Shown: positions 43,173 to 53,315 of the stretch, piece by piece | Layout of the letters: each line of letters starts with the position of its first letter | Numbering within the stretch: position 1 is the stretch's first letter | From: an uncultured Bacteroidales bacterium | GTDB taxonomy: Bacteria > Bacteroidota > Bacteroidia > Bacteroidales > P3 | NCBI GenBank assembly: GCA_947168665.1 | Contig: CAMVMX010000011.1 | Location: forward strand, 1-64,000 | DNA length: 64,000 nucleotides | Reading direction: 5' to 3' | Made by a program: the position numbers and the translations under genes | Notes under the pieces: generated by a model | Databases searched by the model: none | Seen by the model: only the letters and a program-made list of their open reading frames with translations | What the model was told of the DNA's origin: nothing

Positions 43173-44003
43173 TTATTTCTTGTTCTTGACGAGGATGTCC
43201 ATGAAGGTGATGGAACCATCTTCCATCTGGGCAACGAGGCTCTCGATTTTGGTGAGGATGTAGTTATAGAAAATCTGAAGAATGATGGCGACGATAAGAC
43301 CGAAGATGGTGGTCAACAGAGCCACTTTCATACCGCCAGCGACGACGGTCGGGCTGATGTCACCGGCAACTTCGATGTCATCGAATGCCTGGACCATACC
43401 AACAACGGTGCCGAGGAATCCGAAGGAGGGAGCCAATGCGATGAACAGGGCAATCCAGGTCATGTTGTTCTCGAGACGGGCCATCTGGACACCACCGTAG
43501 GAGGTGACAGCCTTCTCAACGTTGTCGAGACCTTCGTTGACGCGGTCAAGACCCTGGTAGAAGATGGAGGCCACGGGGCCACGGGTGTCGCGGCAGAGGT
43601 CTTTGGCACCGGCATAGTCGCCTTTCTGGACATGCTCTTCGATGCCTTCGAGCAGTTTCTGCACGTTGGTGGTGGCCATGTTCAGATAGAGGATACGCTC
43701 GATAACAAGAGCCATACCGAAGATGAGGCAGAGGAGCACGGGGGTCATCCAGCCAGCACCACCTTGGATGTACTTTTCTTTCAGCACCTGGTGGAAGGAC
43801 TTGGTGTCCTCGACGGGGGCTGCGACGGTTTCGGGTTCCTCAGCGACGGGGGCCTCAGCGATAGCGCTGTCGACAGCCTGCTGGTCGACTTGTTCGGTTG
43901 CGGGCTCTGCGGCTTGGGCAGCATTGTCCTGAGCCATGACACCATTGAGATTGGTGAATGTCAATAAGCCAATGATTGACATCAAAGCAAATACTTTTTT
44001 CAT
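43173..44003 (-). CDS. exbB: ExbB/TolQ/MotA-family proton channel
   Basis: This 276-residue protein has a signal-like N-terminus (KKVFALMSIIGLLTFTNLNGVMA) and an acidic Ala/Glu/Pro-rich linker, then three membrane helices of the MotA/TolQ/ExbB fold. Conserved parts are ERILYLNMA, the SFGFLGTVVGMVQAFDDI segment and KVALLTTIFGLIVAII. It forms the pentameric proton channel that drives energy-dependent outer-membrane import. No TonB gene is in the cluster. TATATTTG lies about 65 bp upstream and is the likely operon promoter. Confidence 0.92.
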   Translation of the reverse strand: MKKVFALMSIIGLLTFTNLNGVMAQDNAAQAAEPATEQVDQQAVDSAIAEAPVAEEPETVAAPVEDTKSFHQVLKEKYIQGGAGWMTPVLLCLIFGMALVIERILYLNMATTNVQKLLEGIEEHVQKGDYAGAKDLCRDTRGPVASIFYQGLDRVNEGLDNVEKAVTSYGGVQMARLENNMTWIALFIALAPSFGFLGTVVGMVQAFDDIEVAGDISPTVVAGGMKVALLTTIFGLIVAIILQIFYNYILTKIESLVAQMEDGSITFMDILVKNKK

Positions 44004-44067
44004 GATTTAATTTAATGAGTTAATTATTAATTAGTTAATTTATATTCCTATGAATTCAATACATCTG

Positions 44068-44075
44068 CAAATATA
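44068..44075 (-). promoter_or_regulatory. -7 element for the exbB operon
   Basis: CAAATATA on the plus strand is TATATTTG on the minus strand. No TTTG is seen at the ideal distance. Confidence 0.5.
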
Positions 44076-44115
44076 CACCTATTTTCCGAAATACGAGAAT
44101 TATTCTTTCATTTTT

Positions 44116-45072
44116 TTATTTTTTTCGTCCCGAAAGGGATGCGATGAGTGTCTGGAGGGGTGTTTTGGCGGAGGGTGGGAGCTGGACGGCGTCGAGGTGG
44201 AGGGTGGCTTGGGCGAACTGGGCGGCGATGGCGTCCTCGACCTGCTGGCGGATGCCGAGCTGGCTGTAGATCTGCCATACGCGTTCCACTTTGGCGTCGG
44301 CGTCGGCGGGGGTGGAGGCGAAGAGGGCGGAGAGTTCGTCGCGGAGGGGCTGGGGCGCGGTCTGGAGGGCTTTGAGGACAAGGTAGGTTTTTTTGTTGTC
44401 GCGGATGTCCTGCCCGGTTTGTTTGCCGAACTGGGCCACGTCGCCATAGCTGTCGAGGAGGTCGTCCTGCAGCTGGAAGGCAAGGCCGAGATGGATGCCG
44501 AACTGGTAGAGGTGGTCGATGTCGGCTTCGGGGGCGCCGGCATAGAGGGCGCCGATTTTGAGCGCTCCTGCCAGGAGGACGGCGGTTTTGAGGCGGATCA
44601 TCATCATGTAGTCGTCGATGGTGACTTGGGCGGTGCGCTCGAAGTTCATGTCGTATTGCTGGCCTTCGCACACTTCGATGGCTGTCTGGTTGAAGCAGGT
44701 GAGGATTTGGTGGAGGCGGGGGCTGGGCTGGGCAAGGAAGTAGGACCAGGCGAGGGCGAACATGGTGTCGCCGGAGAGAATGGCGGTGTTCTCGTCCCAT
44801 TTGCGGTAGACGGTGGGCTGGCCGCGGCGGATGGGGGAACGGTCCATGAGGTCGTCGTGGAGGAGGGTGAAGTTGTGGAAGACTTCGATGCCGATGGCGG
44901 CCTGGCGCACTTGGCTGTCGTCGCCGCCGAACATGCGGTTGGCGGTCATGAGGAGGAAGGGGCGTATGCGTTTGCCGCCGAGGTGGAGGGTGTATTCGAT
45001 GGGCTCGTAGAGCTGGAGCGGCTCACGGAGGTAGTGTTCGTGGTCGAAGATTTGTGTGATGGTGTCGAACAT
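44116..45072 (-). CDS. Polyprenyl diphosphate synthase
   Basis: This 318-residue trans-prenyltransferase has both aspartate-rich motifs, DDLMD in LLHDDLMDRSPIRRG and DDLLD in QLQDDLLDSYGD. It also has the substrate-binding GGKRIRPFL. It joins isopentenyl units into a longer diphosphate; the product length cannot be read with confidence. The likely use is the menaquinone side chain or another isoprenoid. It lies 40 bp downstream of the TamA-like gene on the same strand. Codon use is strongly GC-rich. Confidence 0.93.
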   Translation of the reverse strand: MFDTITQIFDHEHYLREPLQLYEPIEYTLHLGGKRIRPFLLMTANRMFGGDDSQVRQAAIGIEVFHNFTLLHDDLMDRSPIRRGQPTVYRKWDENTAILSGDTMFALAWSYFLAQPSPRLHQILTCFNQTAIEVCEGQQYDMNFERTAQVTIDDYMMMIRLKTAVLLAGALKIGALYAGAPEADIDHLYQFGIHLGLAFQLQDDLLDSYGDVAQFGKQTGQDIRDNKKTYLVLKALQTAPQPLRDELSALFASTPADADAKVERVWQIYSQLGIRQQVEDAIAAQFAQATLHLDAVQLPPSAKTPLQTLIASLSGRKK

Positions 45073-45111
45073 GGTGGGTGAATTTTGTATATTAAATGTA
45101 TGTTTGATTGG

Positions 45112-47532
45112 TCAGAAGGGGTAGTTGATGCCGAAGTTGAGGGAGATTTTGTCCCAGCTCCAGTGCCGGCCGATCCAGCGGCTGTCTTCGGGGTAGTTGG
45201 GGTCGTAGAGCGGGAGGGCGAAGTCGAGGCGGAGGGTGGCGATGGATACGTTGGCACGCAAGCCGAGACCGGCATCGAGGGCCACGGTGGAGAGGAGGTA
45301 GCGGGGGGAGAAGGTGCTGACAGGCCCGATGCCCCAGTCGGCATAGGGCCAGACGTTGCCGAAGTCGGCAAAGACGGCCCCCTCGAAGATGCTGATGATG
45401 GGGAAGCGCTGCTCGATGTTGCCCATGAGCATGATTTCGCCCACGCCGGTGGCGAGCAGGCCGCTGGAGTAGTTCATGCCGTAGCCGCCGAGGTAGCGGA
45501 GGGGCCAACCGCGCATGGTGGTGGGGCCTCCGCCGACAAACATCTTCTCGTAGGGGAGCAGGAAGGAGTTGCCGTAGGGGATTCCGGCCCCGGCGAGGGC
45601 GCGAAGGACGAGGGTGTTGTTGTCGCCCCAATAGATGTAGCGCTTGTATTCGCCCTCGAAGCGGAAGTATTGGTAGAAGAGGCTGTCGGCGCTGTGGGAG
45701 GGGCTGAGGAGGGTGGAGAGGCCGTTGAGGAGGTTGCCGGCGGTCTCGACGGAGAAGTTGAAGTAGTCGAAGTTGCGCCGCAGTCCGATGCGCTGGTTGG
45801 TGTAGGTGTATTCGTAGCGGGTGTTGAGAAGGACGTAGTCGTAGGACTGGAACATGAGTCTGACGATGTCGGAGGTGATGGTGTGGAGGTATTGGTAGTA
45901 TTCGGCGCCAGAGATGATGTGGGTGAAGGTGAAGTTGAAGGGCATGAGTTTGTGGTGGTGGTAGCGGCGGTGGTTCCAGGTGTAGCCGAAAGAGGAGTTG
46001 AAGAGTATGCGCTCCAGACTCACGGCGGTGGGGTTGTTGTCCTGGTCGGGCAGGATGGTGTTGCGGAAGATGTAGCCGGCACTGAACCCGATGAGGGTGT
46101 GCGGGCGGTTGTATTGCCAGGGGAGCTGGTTGGAGAAGGGGAGGAGGAAGGAGGGGAGGTCGAGTGTGAGGTTGAGGTTGTTCTCGAAGGTGGAGAAGGT
46201 GGTGTAGAAGTCGTTGTTCTTGACTCCGAAGACATCTTTGGGGAGGTCGAAGAGCAGGCCGCCTTCGATTTTGAGCAGTTCGGCACCGCCGAAGAGGTTG
46301 TTGTTCTGGTAGCCGAGCGAGGTGCCGAGACCGAGGTTGCCGGAGGTGATGAAGTTGCTGCCTTTCTGGCTGAAGTTGGAGGCATTGGTGAGTTCGAGCG
46401 AGAGGGAGAGTCGGTGGCGGGTGTTGTTGAGGAGTCTGATTTTGGTGTCGAGAAGGGGGGTGCTGTCAGTGCTGTGGGGTGACTCTTCAAAACTGATGTC
46501 GACGTATTTGAAGTTGTGGAGGCCAAAGAGGGCGTTGGAGGTGATGCTGGCATAGCGCGGCATGTAGCGCTGGCCGCTGCGCAGCAGCACGGCGCGGCTA
46601 ACGGTGCGAGGGGAGGGGGTGATGGGTTTGTCGTAGATGAAGTAGTAGTCAGTAACGCTGGTGTCGCGCCACTGGTGGGGGTAGACAAGGGTGTCGAACT
46701 GGCGGTGTTCGCCGCCCAGGGCGGTGGATACGTTGGGGTAGAAGTATATCCTGTCAAGGCGGTAGCGGAGGAGGGGGGCGTTGTCCTGCACGGAGTCGCC
46801 CACCTGGCGCTGGGGAAGGCGCAGCCTGACACTGATGCTGAGCGACTGGCTGTCGTAGTTGGTGTCGACAAAGAAGCGCACCATGTCGGGGCTGGCAAAG
46901 TAGTAGCCAGAGTCTCTGAGTTGCGTGGCTATGCGGGTTTGCTCCAGGGTCATCTTTTGCTGGTCGTAGTAGTCGCCCTCTTTGAGGTATGATTCGGGCT
47001 TCCATTTTTTCATCAGGCTGTCGATGTCGGGCTGGCGGCACCCGAAACTCACGTCGTCGATTTTGCGGCGGCGGGTGGCGGATATATTATAGCGGGCAAT
47101 GACAGAGTTGGTGCCATAGTGGAGTGTGTCGGTGGTGACAGTGGAGTTGAAGCAGCCTTTGGTTTTGAGGAGTGTGGCCAGCTGGGCGGCGGTGCGCTGG
47201 GCGGCAAGTTGGTCGTAGACGACGGGGGCTTCGCCCTGGTTGCGCCAAAACTGCGCCCATCGGCTACTGTCCTGCGGATTGGTGGAGCAGTAGAGCCGCA
47301 TTTTGAGCCGCATGAAGAGAAGGCGCTTGTTGGGGGTCTGGTAGTAGTATTGCCTGATGTTGGAGAGGGCTTCGTTCACCTCTGGGGGGACTTCGGTGCT
47401 GTCGGCCATTGTCACTTTCACCTCGTTGCGGTGCAACACTTTCTCGCCGGGTTGGAGATACTTGTCCACGCTGCATGAGGTGATGCAGAGGACTATCAGC
47501 AGGGCGGGCAGGATATATGCGGGGCGGTTCAA
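45112..47532 (-). CDS. TamA/BamA-like outer-membrane lipoprotein
   Basis: This 806-residue protein has a lipobox (ITSC, cysteine 20), then POTRA-like periplasmic repeats (about residues 30-330), then a C-terminal 16-strand barrel of the Omp85 kind. The barrel contains the Omp85 signature (KRYIYWGDNNTLVLRALAGAG, FVGGGPTTMRGWPLRYLG) and ends in aromatic INYPF. In Bacteroidetes such lipid-modified Omp85 proteins take part in outer-membrane protein or surface-protein export. It starts just after the KDO transferase gene ends (1 bp between), so the two are transcribed together. Confidence 0.9.
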   Translation of the reverse strand: MNRPAYILPALLIVLCITSCSVDKYLQPGEKVLHRNEVKVTMADSTEVPPEVNEALSNIRQYYYQTPNKRLLFMRLKMRLYCSTNPQDSSRWAQFWRNQGEAPVVYDQLAAQRTAAQLATLLKTKGCFNSTVTTDTLHYGTNSVIARYNISATRRRKIDDVSFGCRQPDIDSLMKKWKPESYLKEGDYYDQQKMTLEQTRIATQLRDSGYYFASPDMVRFFVDTNYDSQSLSISVRLRLPQRQVGDSVQDNAPLLRYRLDRIYFYPNVSTALGGEHRQFDTLVYPHQWRDTSVTDYYFIYDKPITPSPRTVSRAVLLRSGQRYMPRYASITSNALFGLHNFKYVDISFEESPHSTDSTPLLDTKIRLLNNTRHRLSLSLELTNASNFSQKGSNFITSGNLGLGTSLGYQNNNLFGGAELLKIEGGLLFDLPKDVFGVKNNDFYTTFSTFENNLNLTLDLPSFLLPFSNQLPWQYNRPHTLIGFSAGYIFRNTILPDQDNNPTAVSLERILFNSSFGYTWNHRRYHHHKLMPFNFTFTHIISGAEYYQYLHTITSDIVRLMFQSYDYVLLNTRYEYTYTNQRIGLRRNFDYFNFSVETAGNLLNGLSTLLSPSHSADSLFYQYFRFEGEYKRYIYWGDNNTLVLRALAGAGIPYGNSFLLPYEKMFVGGGPTTMRGWPLRYLGGYGMNYSSGLLATGVGEIMLMGNIEQRFPIISIFEGAVFADFGNVWPYADWGIGPVSTFSPRYLLSTVALDAGLGLRANVSIATLRLDFALPLYDPNYPEDSRWIGRHWSWDKISLNFGINYPF

Positions 47533-47533
47533 G

Positions 47534-48802
47534 TTAAGCGGTGGTAAGGCGTTTGAGGTCTTCGTTGACCTTGGAAAGTATCAGTTGTGTGGAACCCAGG
47601 TTGTCGTCCAGATACTTGCGGCAGACCGCCGAGGCGGTATGGTAGGTGTCGGGGTCGGACAGGAGGGTGTCGAGGTGTTGCTGGAGCTGCACATAGCTCA
47701 CGTAGCTGAAAGCTCCTTTCTGGGCGATGAGGTCGCAGGCCTCTTTGAATTTGTGATAGTTGGGACCGAAAACCACTGGTTTGCCGAAGGTGACGGCTTC
47801 GAGTATGTTGTGGATTCCTTTCCCGAATCCGCCTCCGATATAGGCCACGTCGGCATATTGGTAGAGCGAGGATAGCATTCCGATATTGTCTATAATCAGC
47901 ACCCGTGGGGTTCCTTGCCCGTCGCCTAAGCGGGAATAGCGGATGCAGCCATATTGCGCAAAGACGGACTCGATTTGCTCCAGATGCGACTGGCTGATGA
48001 CGTGGGGGGCAAGGATCAGGGTCAGATTGCCACCGTTGTGGTCCATGTAGTGTTTCAGGTTGTCCTCGTCGGGTTCCCATGAGCTGCCCGCCAGGATCAC
48101 TTTGCTGCCTTCGCGGCGCGCCAGGAAGGTTTCGATTTCGGGATAGTGCTGGGCACCCTGGGCAATAGTGTGGACCCGGTCGAAACGGGTGTCGCCCGCG
48201 ATGGATACTTGTGCCACCCCGTGGGACTGGAGCAGCCTGACGGACTCTTCATTCTGCACAAAGAGGTGGGTGAAGCTGCGCTGTAGGTGTTTGAGGAACC
48301 ACACTCCGTACCATTTGAAGAAATATTGGCTGGGGCGGAATATGGCGGAGAAGATATAGGTGGGTATCTCGCGCCGGTGGAGTTGTTCGAGGTAGTTGAA
48401 CCAGAAATCATATTTGGCAAAGAACACCACGGTGGGGCGCAGCAGGTTGACATAGCGGGCGGCGTTGGAGGGGGTGTCCATGGGCAGGTAGCTGACGAAA
48501 TCGGCCAGTGGGTAGTTTTTGCGGACCTCATAGCCCGAGGGGGAGAAGAAGGTGACGCAAATCTTATAGTCGGGATGCTGCTGGCGGAAAGATTCCAACA
48601 CGGGCCGCGCCTGCTCGAACTCGCCCAGCGAGGAGGCGTGGAACCAGGCCGTCTTTTCCTTGCCGACGGGGGCTACTGAGAGGCGGCCAAAGGTCTTTTT
48701 CCAGCCAGCCACCATCTGCGCGGCCTTGCCGTTGAACAGCGCGGCCACACGTACCGCTGCCGAGTAGCAGTGTATTCCAAACGTATACAACATCCGCATC
48801 AT
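47534..48802 (-). CDS. waaA: 3-deoxy-D-manno-octulosonic acid transferase
   Basis: This 422-residue glycosyltransferase adds KDO to lipid A at the inner membrane, the first sugar step of the LPS core. The family's N-terminal segment (FHASSLGEFEQARPVLESF) and C-terminal donor-binding loop (YIGGGFGKGIHNILEAVTFGKPVVFGPNY) are present. Near the N-terminus a hydrophobic stretch (LYTFGIHCYSAAVRVAAL) would anchor it. The start is M1 at 48802; M3 is possible. It precedes the TamA-like gene in one operon, linking LPS and outer-membrane assembly. Confidence 0.95.
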   Translation of the reverse strand: MMRMLYTFGIHCYSAAVRVAALFNGKAAQMVAGWKKTFGRLSVAPVGKEKTAWFHASSLGEFEQARPVLESFRQQHPDYKICVTFFSPSGYEVRKNYPLADFVSYLPMDTPSNAARYVNLLRPTVVFFAKYDFWFNYLEQLHRREIPTYIFSAIFRPSQYFFKWYGVWFLKHLQRSFTHLFVQNEESVRLLQSHGVAQVSIAGDTRFDRVHTIAQGAQHYPEIETFLARREGSKVILAGSSWEPDEDNLKHYMDHNGGNLTLILAPHVISQSHLEQIESVFAQYGCIRYSRLGDGQGTPRVLIIDNIGMLSSLYQYADVAYIGGGFGKGIHNILEAVTFGKPVVFGPNYHKFKEACDLIAQKGAFSYVSYVQLQQHLDTLLSDPDTYHTASAVCRKYLDDNLGSTQLILSKVNEDLKRLTTA

Positions 48803-48855
48803 TGTGCAATCCTTTCTGCCCGTGGAACCGGGCGATACAACTTACTAATATGGTA

Positions 48856-49713
48856 TCAATAAAAATAATAATCGTGGGCAGGCTTGCTCCTTAACGGGAA
48901 CATCCAGCTGATTTTTATCGTATAGAGCAAATCGAAATAGCGGTGGTTGTCTTTGCCCTGCAGCCCCAGATAGTGGTCTATCATGTAGTCGCGGGTCGGC
49001 CAGTTCCAGCACTGTGTCACCTCAAAGGTCACATAGACGTTGGCCAGGTCGGACCTGTTGCTCATGAACCAGTAGCCCACCGCCTCGCTCAGCATCAAGC
49101 CGTGGCGCTGGTGGTCGTAGAGCAGGGCATAGTCGTCGGCAAGCTGGGCAGCCTTCTCGCTGTTGGCCATGAAGATGGTTTGCTGCCGCAGATAGCCCGC
49201 ATTCAACCGGGCCAGGATGCCCGAATTGGGGTTCTTGGCTGGGTTGAGCGGGAAAATCTTTCCCACTCCGGCCTTGAGGCCCAGTCCGCGGTTGTAGCAG
49301 GTGATGTTGGCATCGGTGCCGTTGGCCCCGACCACGATACTGTCGCGCGTGAAGACATCCCCCATCCGTTCCATACGATGGTTCAGGTTGTTCGAGTTGA
49401 AGCCGAACCACAGGTTCCCTTCAATCGAGACGAGCCAGTTGCTTTTGAACTTATATAGCCCTTCGATTCCAAACGACAGGTAGGGGGGATTGTAAAGGCT
49501 CGCCATCGTGGCATTCTGACTTTTTGCGCCGCCGGGCGCGGTCTCAAACGAGAAGGCTTTGGACGGCATCATAAGCCCCGCATTGAAGCCTACAATGGGG
49601 CACTCGAAAGTGTCCACAGTCAAATCTATCTGGGCCGCCGCCGTGCCGTTGGCTCCCGCCAGCAGCAATCCGGTCAACAGCACACTTCGGAATATTTTTA
49701 TTCTGATATTCAT
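48856..49713 (-). CDS. Exported protein, probable outer-membrane barrel, unassigned
   Basis: About 285 residues from ATG 49713, where a signal peptide begins (MNIRIKIFRSVLLTGLLLAG to AAAQ); the frame upstream to 49905 lacks a signal and is not used. The mature part has many aromatic-rich strands and ends in YYFY, as in small Bacteroidetes outer-membrane proteins. FECPIVGFNAGLMMPSKAFSF and GLYKFKSNWLVSIEGNLWFG are the best-conserved-looking parts. It is not recognised. It stands just upstream of waaA on the same strand. Confidence 0.6.
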   Translation of the reverse strand: MNIRIKIFRSVLLTGLLLAGANGTAAAQIDLTVDTFECPIVGFNAGLMMPSKAFSFETAPGGAKSQNATMASLYNPPYLSFGIEGLYKFKSNWLVSIEGNLWFGFNSNNLNHRMERMGDVFTRDSIVVGANGTDANITCYNRGLGLKAGVGKIFPLNPAKNPNSGILARLNAGYLRQQTIFMANSEKAAQLADDYALLYDHQRHGLMLSEAVGYWFMSNRSDLANVYVTFEVTQCWNWPTRDYMIDHYLGLQGKDNHRYFDLLYTIKISWMFPLRSKPAHDYYFY

Positions 49714-49772
49714 CAATATATTTATTATTACACAACAAAAAGAGACACGCAGCGCGAACCCTTTTCGCGTTG

Positions 49773-49780
49773 CAAAAATA
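49773..49780 (-). promoter_or_regulatory. -7 element for the small outer-membrane protein gene
   Basis: CAAAAATA on the plus strand is TATTTTTG on the minus strand, 60 bp before ATG 49713. Confidence 0.45.
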
Positions 49781-49922
49781 CGCAAATTATTTTGAAGTGC
49801 GAAAAAATACAATGAAATTATTTGTCTTTCCAGCCTACTGCAGGCAATCTTGCCGTACCCAACCGACCCACAGGACTCCTTTCGGCCCCATGCGCCGTCA
49901 ATCAATAGATCCGCCAGCCGTA

Positions 49923-49962
49923 GTAAGAAAAGAGGGCAGGGGAGAAGGCCACCCCTGTCCTC
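49923..49962 (-). terminator. Intrinsic terminator of the small lipoprotein gene
   Basis: On the minus strand AGAGGACAGGGG, a nine-base loop and CCCCTGCCCTCT are followed by TTTCTT. It lies 24 bp after the stop at 49986. Confidence 0.75.
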
Positions 49963-49985
49963 TTAGGCATTGGGAAATCCTGAAG

Positions 49986-50447
49986 TCAGAAAGAATAGGT
50001 GCAGGAGTAAGAATAGGGTGCTGTTGACCATCTGGTGAAAACGAAAGTGTATGTGCCACGGGGCAGATTGGCAATCTGGAACATGTTGTCTGTAAAGCAG
50101 AGACAATCGGCCACAGGGCCGTCATGCTCCCACTCGTTGATGGTAACGGTGTTGCCATCGATGCTGATGTCAACATCGATGCCATTTGCAAAGGCGCCAC
50201 AATTCACCACCAGGTTGTGGTGGGTGACGGTCAGCACACCATTGCCATAGTTGAATTCCACCCACTCTTGTTCCTCGTCCAAAGACTTGTAGGCCAAAGC
50301 CTGTGCATCGGTGTGGGAATGGCACCCATTGTTCGTGATGTTGGATATTTGGACACGCGATGCATCGCCACGTTTGGTGCAAGCCGCCGTCAGCGCGACA
50401 GCCGACAGCATGAGCACCAAGGCAATCTTGATTCTTTGATGTGACAT
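49986..50447 (-). CDS. Small lipoprotein of unknown function
   Basis: This 153-residue precursor has a signal sequence (KIALVLMLSAVALTAAC) and lipobox cysteine 23. The mature part is about 130 residues with five cysteines besides the lipid-bearing one, suggesting disulfide bonds, and beta-type hydrophobicity (GVLTVTHHNLVVNCGAFANG, TYTFVFTRW). No known domain is recognised. It has its own terminator and stands alone between gcvH and the outer-membrane protein gene. Confidence 0.65.
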   Translation of the reverse strand: MSHQRIKIALVLMLSAVALTAACTKRGDASRVQISNITNNGCHSHTDAQALAYKSLDEEQEWVEFNYGNGVLTVTHHNLVVNCGAFANGIDVDISIDGNTVTINEWEHDGPVADCLCFTDNMFQIANLPRGTYTFVFTRWSTAPYSYSCTYSF

Positions 50448-50553
50448 AATTTGATGTTTTTAGTTGTTACAATTATTTTATGTTTATGCCAATCAAGACG
50501 AGATGGTCTCCGTAATCTCACAGTATTTAACAATAATTAACCGCCAATAAAAA

Positions 50554-50583
50554 GTGGGCAGCCACAACAGTGTAACTGCCCAC
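50554..50583 (-). terminator. Intrinsic terminator of gcvH
   Basis: On the minus strand GTGGGCAG, a loop and CTGCCCAC are followed by TTTTTATT, 28 bp after the gcvH stop. Confidence 0.8.
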
Positions 50584-50610
50584 ATTCATTTCTGTCCTGT
50601 AAAAGGGTGG

Positions 50611-50988
50611 TTAGGCACCAATTTTGCCAGTATAGGCGATGTTGTCCAGCAGGGCATCGATATCGGCCATGTTGGTGGGTTTGATCTTGATGATCCAGCC
50701 GTCGCCATAGGGGTCGCTGTTGATGGCGGAAGCATCGTCGAGATTGGTGTTGAACTCAACCACCTCGGCCTCAACGGGCATGAGGAGGTCGGCAACCGTC
50801 TTGACGGCCTCGATGCTGCCGAAAGCCTCGCCGGCACCGATAGTGTCGCCCACGCAGTCAACGTCCACAAAGACGATGTCGCCTAATTCGTGCTGTGCAT
50901 AGTCAGTGATTCCAACATACGCAAATTCGCCTTCAACTCTCACCCATTCGTCGTCCTGGGTGTACTTTAAATTCTGAGGAATGTTCAT
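50611..50988 (-). CDS. gcvH: Glycine cleavage system H protein
   Basis: This 125-residue lipoyl carrier protein shuttles the methylamine group between the P, T and L proteins of the glycine cleavage complex. The lipoyl lysine is K63 in [26 protein letters not shown] at the start and YGDGWIIKI near the end match the family. It is complete. A consensus promoter (51034-51064) and terminator make it a single-gene unit; gcvP and gcvT are not in the window. Confidence 0.97.
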   Translation of the reverse strand: MNIPQNLKYTQDDEWVRVEGEFAYVGITDYAQHELGDIVFVDVDCVGDTIGAGEAFGSIEAVKTVADLLMPVEAEVVEFNTNLDDASAINSDPYGDGWIIKIKPTNMADIDALLDNIAYTGKIGA

Positions 50989-51033
50989 TGTATTATTGTT
51001 TTAAGTGTGTTTTTTTGTATTTTAAATTTTCTG

Positions 51034-51064
51034 CAAAAGTACGCATTTTCGTTTGTTCGGCAAA
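51034..51064 (-). promoter_or_regulatory. Promoter of gcvH
   Basis: On the minus strand TTTG (51064-51061), 19 nt, then TACTTTTG (51041-51034). It is divergent from and adjacent to the rho promoter. Confidence 0.75.
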
Positions 51065-51069
51065 ATTTT

Positions 51070-51101
51070 TTTGTGCGATTCAATTTTTTTTTCTACTTTT
51101 G
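51070..51101 (+). promoter_or_regulatory. Promoter of rho
   Basis: TTTG (51070-51073), 20 nt, then TACTTTTG (51094-51101). The predicted leader is about 115 nt before ATG 51225, long enough for control in the transcript, as often seen for rho. Confidence 0.7.
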
Positions 51102-51224
51102 TGCTGTCAAAAGTCGTTCAGAATCGTGGCATTTGTTCGATTAAAATGTTCATAATCAGAGCGTTCTTTCCCACCCATTAAAATCGAATTTTTTCAAAAA
51201 AATCAACGCACATACGCTACTTTT

Positions 51225-53294
51225 ATGTATAGCAAAGCAGAACTTGAAGCCAAGGCGCATATTGAACTCATCAATATCGCCAAAGAATTAGGAATTTCCA
51301 GAGCCACACGTATGGACGCCCAGGAGTTGATGTACAAGATTATCGCACTTCAGTCCGAGAATCCCAAAGCCATCACGAAAGAACAGGAGCAGCAGAAAGC
51401 CAAAGAGCCAGAGCCCCGTCCCAAACGGGCCCGAATCAAACCCACACTCCTGGCCGAGTCGTCTCTCAACAACCCCGAGTTGCACAAACGCAAAGTCCAT
51501 CCCCAGCAGACCAAATCGCCCGACAGCATAGCATCCAATAGTAAAGAAACCTCACGAGTACTACAGCCAGAACTTCCCGGCATCAATATCGCCGACCTCG
51601 AACTGCCTCACGTCCCTTCCATTCCCGATGTTGTGTCGCCCTCTGGCCGCCTGCTGCGCCTCCGCGACAGTTCGCTGACCACAGCCAAGCAGGATCCACC
51701 AGCCGAACCCGCCAAGCCCGAACCTGTTCAGGCCGAAGTTCAAGCTCATGCCGACGCCGATCCGGCTGAACCCGTCAAACGCAAACGCGGCCGCCCCAAG
51801 AAAGTCAAGTCCTCTGACACAATCAACCCTGACCCGGCACCCGCCGCCGCTCAGCCTGCCGAGGAGAAGCCCGCCGTCCCCAATCTCCCAACCGACAAGG
51901 CCCCTGCTGCTGATGCCCCTGTGGCACAGCCCGCCGCCCGCCCAGCCGAGCCCCAGCGTCCCGCTGTGCAGCCGAGCGAACCGGCCAAACCGGAAGCCAC
52001 ATCCGAAAATGTTCCGGCTCCGGCCCCCGAAACCAACCCCAAAGAACGCTACATGCGCTTTGGCAACAAAGGCAAACACCACCGCCCTGCCGACCCCTAC
52101 AGCGACGAATTTCTCGCCCAGATTGGCGTCAACCCCAACCAACCCCCCAAGCCTATTAAAACCTACCCCTTCGACGTGGAAGGCGTAGTCGAGGCCGAAG
52201 GCGTCCTCGAACTGGCTCCCGACGGTTTCGGCTTCCTCCGCTCGTCCGACTACAACTACCTCGCCTCGCCCGACGACGTGTTCGTATCCGCACCCATGGT
52301 CCACAACTTCGGTCTAAAATCCGGCGACACCGTCAGCGGCATGATTCGTCCCCCCAAGGAGAACGACAAATACTTCATCATGGTCAAAATCAAGGAAATC
52401 AACGGCCTCCCGCCCGAGCGCATCCGCGACCGTGTTCCCTTTGAATCGCTAACCCCCCTCTTCCCCAACGAGAAATTCAAGCTCACCGGCCATCCGCAAC
52501 AAACCCTCTCCACCCGCATCATCGACATGTTCACCCCCATCGGAAAAGGACAACGCGGCCTCATTGTGGCACAACCCAAAACGGGTAAGACCACCCTCCT
52601 CAAAGAAGTAGCCAACGCCATTGCCTACAACCACCCCGAAGTCTACCTGATGGTACTACTCATCGACGAGCGCCCCGAAGAGGTCACCGACATGCAGCGC
52701 AGCGTCAATGCAGAAGTCATCGCCTCCACCTTCGACGAACCTGCCGACCGCCATGTGCGCATTGCCAACATCGTGCTGGAGAAAGCCAAACGTATGACCG
52801 AATGCGGCCACGACGTAGTCATTGTGCTCGACTCCATCACCCGTCTGGCCCGTGCCTACAACACCGTCCAGCCCGCCTCGGGCAAAGTACTCAGCGGCGG
52901 TGTCGAAGCCAACGCCCTGCAAAAACCCAAACGCTTTTTCGGTGCCGCCCGCAACATCGAGAACGGCGGCTCGCTGACCATCATCGCCACCGCCCTCACC
53001 GAGACCGGCAGCAAGATGGACGACGTCATCTTCGAAGAATTCAAAGGCACCGGCAATATGGAGCTCCAGCTCGACCGCAAAATGGCCAACAAGCGCCTCT
53101 ATCCCGCCATCGACCTCGTGGCCTCCAGCACCCGCCGCGACGACCTCCTGGTCCCCAAAAACCTCCTCAGCCGCACCCTCGTGCTGCGCAACCAACTCAC
53201 CGACATGACACCCGTCGAGGCCATGGAATTCCTCCAGAAAAACATGGCACACACCATCAGCAACGAAGAATTCCTGCTGACGATGGACAAATAA
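51225..53294 (+). CDS. rho: Transcription termination factor Rho with a long disordered insert
   Basis: A 689-residue hexameric RNA helicase that ends transcription. Residues 1-45 are the Rho N-terminal SAP-like domain ([19 protein letters not shown]). Residues about 50-285 are a Pro/Ala/Lys/Glu-rich disordered insert not found in Escherichia coli Rho (419 residues). The RNA-binding OB domain ([21 protein letters not shown]) lies at about 336-358. Walker [12 protein letters not shown] is at about 446-456, and [11 protein letters not shown] and [15 protein letters not shown] follow. In Bacteroides thetaiotaomicron a similar insert is reported to drive phase separation and gut fitness; that this one does so is inference. 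Start ATG 51225. Confidence 0.96.
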   Translation: MYSKAELEAKAHIELINIAKELGISRATRMDAQELMYKIIALQSENPKAITKEQEQQKAKEPEPRPKRARIKPTLLAESSLNNPELHKRKVHPQQTKSPDSIASNSKETSRVLQPELPGINIADLELPHVPSIPDVVSPSGRLLRLRDSSLTTAKQDPPAEPAKPEPVQAEVQAHADADPAEPVKRKRGRPKKVKSSDTINPDPAPAAAQPAEEKPAVPNLPTDKAPAADAPVAQPAARPAEPQRPAVQPSEPAKPEATSENVPAPAPETNPKERYMRFGNKGKHHRPADPYSDEFLAQIGVNPNQPPKPIKTYPFDVEGVVEAEGVLELAPDGFGFLRSSDYNYLASPDDVFVSAPMVHNFGLKSGDTVSGMIRPPKENDKYFIMVKIKEINGLPPERIRDRVPFESLTPLFPNEKFKLTGHPQQTLSTRIIDMFTPIGKGQRGLIVAQPKTGKTTLLKEVANAIAYNHPEVYLMVLLIDERPEEVTDMQRSVNAEVIASTFDEPADRHVRIANIVLEKAKRMTECGHDVVIVLDSITRLARAYNTVQPASGKVLSGGVEANALQKPKRFFGAARNIENGGSLTIIATALTETGSKMDDVIFEEFKGTGNMELQLDRKMANKRLYPAIDLVASSTRRDDLLVPKNLLSRTLVLRNQLTDMTPVEAMEFLQKNMAHTISNEEFLLTMDK

Positions 53295-53315
53295 AAACAC
53301 ACTCGGCATCCAACA